Source: CAYVHB01 sp964450865 (GTDB lineage: Bacteria > Bacillota > Clostridia > Saccharofermentanales > UBA5734). From it: DNA of 17,305 bases. This document shows positions 12,073 through 17,305 of the stretch, in pieces. The DNA lies in NCBI GenBank assembly GCA_964450865.1, contig CAYVHB010000049.1, forward strand, positions 1 through 17,305, written 5' to 3'. Under the pieces are notes generated by a model that was given only the letters and a program-made list of their open reading frames with translations, searched no databases and was not told the origin of the DNA. Position 1 is the stretch's first letter, and each line of letters opens with the position of its first letter. The position numbers were made by a program, and so were the translations under genes.

Positions 12073-14076
12073 TTATAGGGGATGCATCAGGCGGATGATG
12101 TTGCGGCGGGCTGGCGGCAGCAGCGCCTCGCGGATAAAGTCGCGGGCGTAGAGGCCGTCGACTTCGACCAGATTCAGGCGGACGACATTTTGCCAGGTGC
12201 CATCAAGGATGACATTCCGGCTTTCGGTGACGGGCAGGTCGGGCGAGAACAGGTCCAGGGTCTCGTCACCCCGGTCATGCAGCATCTCATAAGTTGGATT
12301 GTCATAGTAGAGCAGGAAGTCGGTATCGCCCTGGCGGTCAATCAGGTAGAAATAGCGGCTGCGCACGACCATATCACCGTCTGCGCGGACCGTCAGGGAA
12401 ATGATCTGATCCTGGATCAGGCGGTAGAAGCGGCTTTTGGCCGGGGCCTCGCCGATATGGTTCTTGATCTGGTACTGTAATTCCCATTGAAAGAAATTGA
12501 GCACAGTCTGAATCTTGACCTGGCGCCAGATTGGTGCGGTGGTGTCTTCATTGGGCGGCGAAGATGACTCGGCGGTGTGGCCGGATGGGGGGCTGGCGAC
12601 CGGGCGATTTGCAGCAGGGGTCGTATCGCTGGCGTTCATGCCGCTACTGGCTTTTGCGTTTTCCGGCGTGCCGGCTGTGTTGGCAGCGCGGCTGTCCGTT
12701 CCCCGCTGCCCGTCTGCCATCCATTCATCCGTTTGCCGCTCATCATCATTTGTATCCAGCGCCGGCGTGACTGACTGCAGTGGTTCAGAAGGTAGTGAAG
12801 CGGATTGATTGTCGCGGGATGGCTCTGCGTCCTGTGATGACTGGTCTGCCCAGGGATCAGGCCTGGGCTTGCGCCGGAACAGGTTGGCAATGAAGCTGAA
12901 GATTGAGCGTTTCGGCTGTCTAGCCGGTGCTGACTGGGCAGCTTGTTCCTGCTGCAGGGACGCGGCAGATGAACCGGCTGCAGCAGATGTGGCTGCAGGC
13001 GACGAATAACGGGCGGCCGACGCGGTTGGTGCTGCTGAGGTTGCTGAGGCTGCTGTCATATATGCTGCCCCTGGCTGCGCTGAGCCTGATGGCCCTGATT
13101 CCGGCTGAGCCGGCGCTTGCCGCGCCGATCCCGGCTGCCCGGGTGCTGACTGGGCCTGGGTGGTCGCATTGGCTGTGGAATCAGGTGGGAATAAGCTTAA
13201 ACGGGTCAGGGGCGGCGGGGAACCGAATTGATCGAGCATAGCCACGTTGATCGGTTCCCACTCGCTTTCCAGGCGTGACTGCTGCAGGTAATGATCCAGG
13301 ATCATAACCTGGCTGTTCAGGCCAGTGCGCTGCAGGATTTCACTGAACAGGGTGGTGTTGGCAATGATTTCGCTGTCCGGGCAGATAGCGAAGAATTCGC
13401 TGAGCAAGGCGTCGGCATAGGGCGATCGCGGCACGATCGTGTGCTGGATCAGCCATTGCTGCAGCATTGTTTTCTGCCAGAGAAAAGGCTCGGGCTGGCG
13501 GCCAGTGCGTTCCGGACGTACTGCTGTGCCGGGATTTTTAACATTTTTACCATTATCCTGTGAAAAATTCTGGGAAATATAAAGGCGGGCCAGGGATTCT
13601 GCCATGCGCCTGGCCATTTGCGCCGGCAGTCGCGGCGATATTGGCAGACCGTCGAGTACGACGGCGCAGGGCAGGTGCGGGTCCTGCTTTTGCAGAACCG
13701 GGCAAATGTCGGTCATGAGCTGGCTGGCGACGGGATCGGGGAAATGTTGCTGGAAGTAGTGCCACGCCAGACTGGCCAGGGATGGGGTCATGCGCTGGAT
13801 CAGGATGGTCAGGATGTGTTGCTGCAGCTGGGGGCTGGCGGCAATGGGCGGCTCAAGCAGGTTCAGGCAGAGCAGGTCGAGTTCGGCGCGCCGCAGATGG
13901 ATCGCCAGCCGGTGGACGCCCTGTTCATCCGGACAGGCAGCGATGCGCTCGAGCAGCGGCATGATCGCGGCGTGATCGGGCCGGGCCTGGACGCGCTCAG
14001 CCGGCAGCTGGACACGTTCAGCCAGGCTGGCGCCGACCTGGCGCGTTTTATCGGGCATAATCAGTGATAGCGGCAT
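12073..14076 (-). CDS. two-domain hypothetical protein, partner of the coiled-coil membrane protein
   Basis: The product is 667 residues and I do not recognise its family. An N-terminal helical domain (about 1-295) has leucine-rich stretches such as LAIHLRRAELDLLCLNLL and ends in EWEPINVAMLDQFGSPPPL. A long disordered linker (about 296-510), rich in Ala, Ser, Pro, Gln and Thr, contains a basic hydrophobic island, KRSIFSFIANLFRRKPRP (389-406), that could touch a membrane or partner. The C-terminal domain (about 513-667) looks alpha/beta, with FFQWELQYQI, SRFYRLIQDQI and RYFYLIDRQGDTDFLLYY. The start at 14076 is chosen because TGGAGG lies 5 nt upstream; a TTG at 14091 is in frame, but the SD would then be inside the gene. 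It begins 27 bp after the 917-residue gene, so they form an operon. A distant link to ZorC-type EH_signature proteins is possible but only a guess. There is no signal peptide or transmembrane helix. Confidence 0.75.
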   Translation of the reverse strand: MPLSLIMPDKTRQVGASLAERVQLPAERVQARPDHAAIMPLLERIAACPDEQGVHRLAIHLRRAELDLLCLNLLEPPIAASPQLQQHILTILIQRMTPSLASLAWHYFQQHFPDPVASQLMTDICPVLQKQDPHLPCAVVLDGLPISPRLPAQMARRMAESLARLYISQNFSQDNGKNVKNPGTAVRPERTGRQPEPFLWQKTMLQQWLIQHTIVPRSPYADALLSEFFAICPDSEIIANTTLFSEILQRTGLNSQVMILDHYLQQSRLESEWEPINVAMLDQFGSPPPLTRLSLFPPDSTANATTQAQSAPGQPGSARQAPAQPESGPSGSAQPGAAYMTAASATSAAPTASAARYSSPAATSAAAGSSAASLQQEQAAQSAPARQPKRSIFSFIANLFRRKPRPDPWADQSSQDAEPSRDNQSASLPSEPLQSVTPALDTNDDERQTDEWMADGQRGTDSRAANTAGTPENAKASSGMNASDTTPAANRPVASPPSGHTAESSSPPNEDTTAPIWRQVKIQTVLNFFQWELQYQIKNHIGEAPAKSRFYRLIQDQIISLTVRADGDMVVRSRYFYLIDRQGDTDFLLYYDNPTYEMLHDRGDETLDLFSPDLPVTESRNVILDGTWQNVVRLNLVEVDGLYARDFIREALLPPARRNIIRLMHPL

Positions 14077-14103
14077 GAAAACCTCCAGCAACCAGGCTAG
14101 TTG

Positions 14104-16857
14104 TCAATTTGCGCTGCCGGATGTGGTGCCGACCGTATCGCGCAGGGCTGCCGGCAGGGCCTCGACGGCGTCAGTCAGTTCGACGGTCGTGATGGCCAGG
14201 CGATTGAGAATGTCCGCGATCTGGCTGTCGAGCTGTTCCAGTGCGGAATTGAGCTCGCGGCCGATACCGATGGAAAAATCGCCGACGGCTGTGCCCATGT
14301 TGGTTTCGAGGGCCTCGATATCACTCTGGATCTGCTGGGCATACAAGCTCATGCCGCGGGCCTCTTCACTCATGGTTTCGGTCAGGCTTTTCAGGGTGTA
14401 GCCCAGGGTGTTGTTCTGATCACGGATCGTGCTTCCAACATTGTCAACCAGATCCCTGGTCATATTGCCATAGCCCAGCATCAGGGTCTCGATGCGGGTC
14501 GCCAGTTCGTTGCTCAGGACATCGATCTGACTGCGCATATTATCCAGGTGGGTGCGGTTGATTTCATTGGTAGCCTGGGTCTGCTCGTGCAGCAGCTGGC
14601 TTTGCGTGCCAAAGTCAGTGAGCAGGGTCTTCAGGGCATCATCGAGGCCGGCCATCGCTACCGAGATCCTGGCCAGGTTCTCGGTCACACCGGCCTGGCT
14701 GCTGTTAAAGACGGTGCTCATGCCGGCGGTTGCTTCGCTGATCTGGTGGCTCGAGCGCTCGAGCGCGGCCAGGTCGTCAAGCAACGCGGTGCGGGCATCG
14801 TGCATGGCGCCGAGCTGCTCCTGCATAGTTGCACTGAGCTGCTGGTTCTGGGCCTGGCCCGCAGCCAGGCCGGCGGCGATGACAGCGGTCTGGCTATAGG
14901 CAGACTGCAGGACCTGGACTGCTTCGTTGAGGTGGGTGGTCGCCGGCTCAAGGCCTGTGGTTACAGCGCCGGATACTTCGGACGTAAAGGTGGCAAGCAT
15001 GCGCTGGACGCTGGTATCGGCCTGGGTCTGGATCGTGGCGATGGCCGCGGTCTGGACTGTGCTCAGGCGGCTGAGGGCAGCGCCCTGGGTCTCGCCAAGC
15101 TGGGCAAGGGACTGCGCCTGGCCTGCGCCAAACTGCGTGAGCGCCGTACTCTGGGTTTCGCTGATGCGGTTCAAGGCTGCGTTCTGGGCATCGCTTACCT
15201 GCTGGATCAGCTGGTTCTGGTGGCCGGTGAACTGCGAAAGCAGCTGCTCCTGGCTTTGCTGCTGCCGGTCGCTGACCTGTTTCAGGGTGGTCGTCTGCTG
15301 GTCAGCCATTTGCTTGAGGGTGGTCAGCTGCTGGTCATTGATCAGCTGCAAAGCCGCTGCCTGTTGCTCAGCCGTTTGCTTCGCAGCAGCCAATTGCTGC
15401 TCAATCGCCTGCCGGGCCGTCGTCAGCTGCTGGGCCACAGCCGCCTGGACCTGGCCGAGCAGCAGCTGCTGGCTGGTGCTCAGGTCGGTCTGGAGCTGAT
15501 TAAAGAGCGCGTTCTGCTGCTCGGTCTGCTGATTAAAGAGCGCGCTGTGCTGCTCGGTCCGCTGGTTGAAAGCTGCAGTCTGTTGTCCGGCCAGCTGTTG
15601 CAGGGCGTCTCCTTGCCTGGCGATGATCTGCTGCTGGCTGGCGGCAAAGTCCTGCAGGGCTGTGGCGTTTTGGGCGCGCAGCTGCTCCATGGCCGCCAGG
15701 CCGGCCGTCGTCACCGCGGTCAGGGCGGTCTGCTGATTAGTCTGCAGATTGGCCTGGATCTGCTGCAGGTCCTGGCGGATTGCAGCCTCGATCTCCTGCT
15801 GGGTCGCCCCTTGCCGCTGGGCTTGCTCGCTGAGCTGGCGCAGGATCTCGGTCATCTGGCCTTGCAGCTGCTGCCAGGTCGCCTGGCTGTCCGCGGTCAG
15901 GCTCTGGTAGGCCTGGGTCTGCTGCAGGGTGGCCGTCTGGGCGAACTGGTCGAACCACTGTTCCCAGCGCGCATATTGCTCCTGCTGCTGGCGCTCCATT
16001 TCCTGGAATTGGTGCTGCAGCGCGGTCCGGCTGTCGTTGACTTTCTGATCCAGCTTGCCTGCCAGCTGGCCGAGTGCTTCGTTACTGCGCTGGATCTGCG
16101 GGACCACATGGCGCAGCATGACCTGTTCGATCGTGTAAGCGATCGCGGCAACCATCTGCTGGTCAGTCAGGGCCTTGATCTGCTCGGTCAGCAGCTGGGT
16201 GGACTGGGCCATCTGGGCATCATGCTTTTTATAGTGAGTGAGGACAGCGGCGGTCTCGGCTGCCTGGTTGTAGACCGGAACCTTGCGCTGGATCTGCAGC
16301 AAGAGCTCCTGCCAGGTGGCCTTGAGCTGATGCTCCTGCTGGTAGCGCAGCCAGGAGGCGAAAGGCAGATAGAGGACAGCCAGCAGGGTTGGCAGCAGGA
16401 CCAGCATGCGGGTCGTGATTTCAGCCAGTGAACCGGTATCGACCACAGTGGCCAAGACGACAAGCATGGCACTGATGGCGAAGGCCACGATACCCGGCAA
16501 GAAGCGGCGGCCGCGCAGCAGGACCCGCTGGGCCGGCGGGCTGATGAGGCGGGCGAAAGTCAGGCGGGGCAAGGGATCGGGGACCCAGCTGCCGGCGTGG
16601 ATCTCGTTGCTGTCATCGATCCACTGGTCGAGGATCGCCGCCAGGGCCGGTCGTTTCAGATCCGCCAGCTTGTCGACGGTCGGTTTCAGGTTGCCGATCT
16701 GGCAGCCTGGCAGACTGACAATGGCCTGCGCCGTCTGGCCCAGCTGTTTATTTTCACGGTTGACGGTCCGTCGCGTCAGGACCAGGTACACGATCATGTA
16801 CAGCAGCAGCAGGCCGCTCAGGCTGAGGGCGACCGGTAATATGACAGATTGACCCAT
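14104..16857 (-). CDS. three-span membrane protein with very long hendecad coiled-coil tail (ZorA-like architecture)
   Basis: The product is 917 residues. Hydrophobic segments lie at about 8-27, 119-138 and 151-170. A cytoplasmic-looking loop of about 90 residues lies between the first and second. RRFLPGIVAFAISAML sits where ExbB/MotA/ZorA proteins carry their 'P-GLLGTF' motif, but the glycines are not conserved. Residues about 175-900 are almost continuous helix, rich in Gln, Ala and Leu. 11-residue repeats are clear at 422-465 and 511-620 (for example RTEQHSALFNQ/QTEQQNALFNQ), predicting a straight coiled-coil rod, and a C-terminal part (about 725-900) is less repetitive. The ATG has AAGGAGG 8-9 nt upstream. 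It is the first gene of an operon with the 667-residue protein. The architecture suggests a membrane-anchored stator or mechanosensory rod; a plain structural coiled-coil protein is the alternative. No MotB/ZorB-type partner is in the window. Confidence 0.82.
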   Translation of the reverse strand: MGQSVILPVALSLSGLLLLYMIVYLVLTRRTVNRENKQLGQTAQAIVSLPGCQIGNLKPTVDKLADLKRPALAAILDQWIDDSNEIHAGSWVPDPLPRLTFARLISPPAQRVLLRGRRFLPGIVAFAISAMLVVLATVVDTGSLAEITTRMLVLLPTLLAVLYLPFASWLRYQQEHQLKATWQELLLQIQRKVPVYNQAAETAAVLTHYKKHDAQMAQSTQLLTEQIKALTDQQMVAAIAYTIEQVMLRHVVPQIQRSNEALGQLAGKLDQKVNDSRTALQHQFQEMERQQQEQYARWEQWFDQFAQTATLQQTQAYQSLTADSQATWQQLQGQMTEILRQLSEQAQRQGATQQEIEAAIRQDLQQIQANLQTNQQTALTAVTTAGLAAMEQLRAQNATALQDFAASQQQIIARQGDALQQLAGQQTAAFNQRTEQHSALFNQQTEQQNALFNQLQTDLSTSQQLLLGQVQAAVAQQLTTARQAIEQQLAAAKQTAEQQAAALQLINDQQLTTLKQMADQQTTTLKQVSDRQQQSQEQLLSQFTGHQNQLIQQVSDAQNAALNRISETQSTALTQFGAGQAQSLAQLGETQGAALSRLSTVQTAAIATIQTQADTSVQRMLATFTSEVSGAVTTGLEPATTHLNEAVQVLQSAYSQTAVIAAGLAAGQAQNQQLSATMQEQLGAMHDARTALLDDLAALERSSHQISEATAGMSTVFNSSQAGVTENLARISVAMAGLDDALKTLLTDFGTQSQLLHEQTQATNEINRTHLDNMRSQIDVLSNELATRIETLMLGYGNMTRDLVDNVGSTIRDQNNTLGYTLKSLTETMSEEARGMSLYAQQIQSDIEALETNMGTAVGDFSIGIGRELNSALEQLDSQIADILNRLAITTVELTDAVEALPAALRDTVGTTSGSAN
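14998..15327 (-). repeat. ten consecutive hendecad (33-bp) coding repeats
   Basis: Residues 511-620 of the coiled-coil protein divide into ten 11-residue units without gaps. From 544 onward the phase is strict, with Gln at position 4 in most units and Leu or Ile at positions 8 and 11 (SETQSTALTQF, GETQGAALSRL). At the DNA level this is a diverged 33-bp periodicity. Confidence 0.75.
15496..15594 (-). repeat. three 33-bp near-identical tandem coding repeats
   Basis: CTGATTAAAGAGCGCG begins at 15496 and recurs exactly at 15529, 33 bp later. A third, more diverged copy follows. They encode residues 422-454 (LAGQQTAAFNQ, RTEQHSALFNQ, QTEQQNALFNQ). The DNA identity suggests the rod has lengthened recently by unit duplication. 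Confidence 0.85.
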
Positions 16858-16953
16858 GGATGTCTCCTCCTTCGGTTACCTCTAGCACCCATACATTGCT
16901 TAGTGATGGGCAAGCTTCTGGTTTTGCACTTTCTGACGATAAACAAACACTAA

Positions 16954-16975
16954 TTTTCGGCTTTTTAACCGAAAA
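16954..16975 (-). repeat. leader hairpin of the coiled-coil operon
   Basis: TTTTCGG (16954-16960) and CCGAAAA (16969-16975) form a perfect 7-bp stem with an 8-nt loop, within the proposed leader about 100 nt upstream of the ATG at 16857. It is not followed by a U-tract on the minus strand. Confidence 0.5.
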
Positions 16976-17041
16976 GGGTTTGCTCATTGCAATAAGTTCT
17001 TGATAAAGAAAATTTCATATCGGAAACTAGCTTGCATTGAC

Positions 17042-17070
17042 ATTATAACCTGCCAGATGCTGGCGAACAA
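17042..17070 (-). promoter_or_regulatory. promoter of the coiled-coil operon
   Basis: On the minus strand a perfect TATAAT (17042-17047) follows TTGTTC (17065-17070; 3/6) at 17 nt. The start would be near 17035, giving a leader of about 178 nt to the ATG at 16857. Confidence 0.5.
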
Positions 17071-17200
17071 CAGCTAGTAGAGACATGATACGGCACTTTT
17101 AACAAGTATAAGTAAAAAAATATAGGAACTATATGATTATATTAGCAAACATCAATTAACGGACCTCATGATAAACACTCCCGGACAGACAGAGACAGGT

Positions 17201-17221
17201 ATTGAAATTGACTGTTTCAAT
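17201..17221. repeat. perfect palindrome overlapping the outward promoter (operator)
   Basis: ATTGAAA (17201-17207) and TTTCAAT (17215-17221) are exact inverted repeats separated by 7 nt. The left arm contains the -35 hexamer and the right arm ends 2 bp before the -10, so a bound dimer would block RNA polymerase. The centre-to-centre distance of 14 bp is a little more than one helical turn. Confidence 0.65.
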
Positions 17222-17229
17222 GATATAAT
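17202..17229 (+). promoter_or_regulatory. strong outward promoter for a gene beyond the window
   Basis: TTGAAA (17202-17207; 4/6) is followed after 16 nt by a perfect TATAAT (17224-17229). Transcription would start near 17236 and run off the right edge. Confidence 0.65.
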
Positions 17230-17254
17230 CAAATTACCATATTAAATAATTGGT

Positions 17255-17275
17255 TTGGGTGCCGAAAGCACCCAA
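17255..17275 (+). repeat. stable hairpin in the leader of the right-edge transcript
   Basis: TTGGGTGC (17255-17262) pairs perfectly with GCACCCAA (17268-17275) around CGAAA. It lies about 20 nt after the predicted transcription start at 17236. No T-run follows on either strand, so it looks like a 5' stabilising or regulatory stem rather than a terminator. Confidence 0.7.
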
Positions 17276-17305
17276 TATGAATCAAGCAGACTGTAAAGCT
17301 AGATT

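Larger units (their letters stand above)
16858..17305. other. right-edge intergenic region, AT-rich
   Basis: This stretch of about 450 bases has no convincing gene. It holds the minus-strand promoter and leader of the coiled-coil operon (17070 down to 16858), a leader hairpin (16954-16975), and an outward plus-strand promoter with palindrome and hairpin (17201-17275) for a gene beyond the window. Confidence 0.65.

Noticed and set aside
14101..16431. 776-codon open frame on the plus strand opposite the coiled-coil gene
   Set aside because: It is antisense to a gene with a strong RBS and clear protein architecture. Its product is Leu/Gly-rich with the composition of a reversed Gln/Ala coiled-coil gene, and it has no suitable RBS.
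12073..16857. A complete Zorya system
   Set aside because: Only the architecture of the first protein recalls ZorA. There is no ZorB-like MotB/OmpA gene, and no ZorD helicase or ZorE nuclease within the window.
16754..16987. 77-codon minus-strand frame overlapping the start of the coiled-coil gene
   Set aside because: No RBS before its ATG, no recognisable domain, and it overlaps the well-supported start at 16857 in another frame.
17169..17246. 25-codon plus-strand frame starting ATGATAAACACT
   Set aside because: No RBS, very short, and it overlaps a strong promoter and palindrome.

Overview
The window looks like a chromosomal segment of a Gram-positive (Firmicutes/Clostridia-type), moderately high-GC anaerobe. 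This rests on strong AGGAGG-type ribosome binding sites, sigma-A-like promoters, a YtxH/DUF948 pair, a PASTA-type kinase homologue and zinc-ribbon membrane proteins. That placement is inference; there is no rRNA or other marker to fix the taxon. No tRNA, rRNA, CRISPR array, transposase or phage gene is visible.

Layout. Bases 53-1520 carry minus-strand genes: a possible 37-residue single-span membrane protein, then an operon of a YtxH-family protein followed by a DUF948 protein (the same pair as B. subtilis ytxH/ytxG), ended by a clear intrinsic terminator at 494-524. At 2123-3796 a plus-strand gene encodes a zinc ribbon, a long repetitive Pro/Gln/Val linker and an AIM24 domain. Bases 3880-6235 form a visibly AT-richer island with a tightly coupled two-gene operon: an SMC/OLD-type ATPase and a small TOPRIM-like protein, the arrangement seen in ATPase-plus-nuclease phage-defence modules (AbiL/RloAB, PARIS). 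GC-rich DNA resumes with zwf (glucose-6-phosphate dehydrogenase, GTG start), a cyclase-family (kynurenine-formamidase-like) metal hydrolase preceded by mutually exclusive hairpins, and a small zinc-ribbon/DUF4870-like membrane protein with a strong promoter and terminator.

The right half holds the two most unusual loci. At 9706-11844 lies a PASTA-repeat membrane 'kinase' whose three catalytic hallmarks (VAIK Lys, HRD Asp, DFG Asp) are all replaced and whose glycine loop is missing, so it is best read as a receptor pseudokinase. Converging on it from the minus strand is a two-gene operon (16857 to 12073): a 917-residue protein with three membrane spans and a very long hendecad-repeat coiled-coil tail, whose architecture recalls ZorA-type motor proteins, followed by a 667-residue two-domain protein of unknown family. 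No ZorB/MotB-like partner is present, so this is not a recognisable Zorya system and may be undescribed. At the right edge a strong outward promoter overlapping a perfect palindrome drives an unseen gene beyond the window.

How the genes relate: zwf and the cyclase are ordinary metabolism. The YtxH/DUF948, AIM24, DUF4870-like, pseudokinase and coiled-coil genes are all envelope- or membrane-linked. The ATPase/TOPRIM pair is a self-contained accessory module that was probably acquired horizontally.
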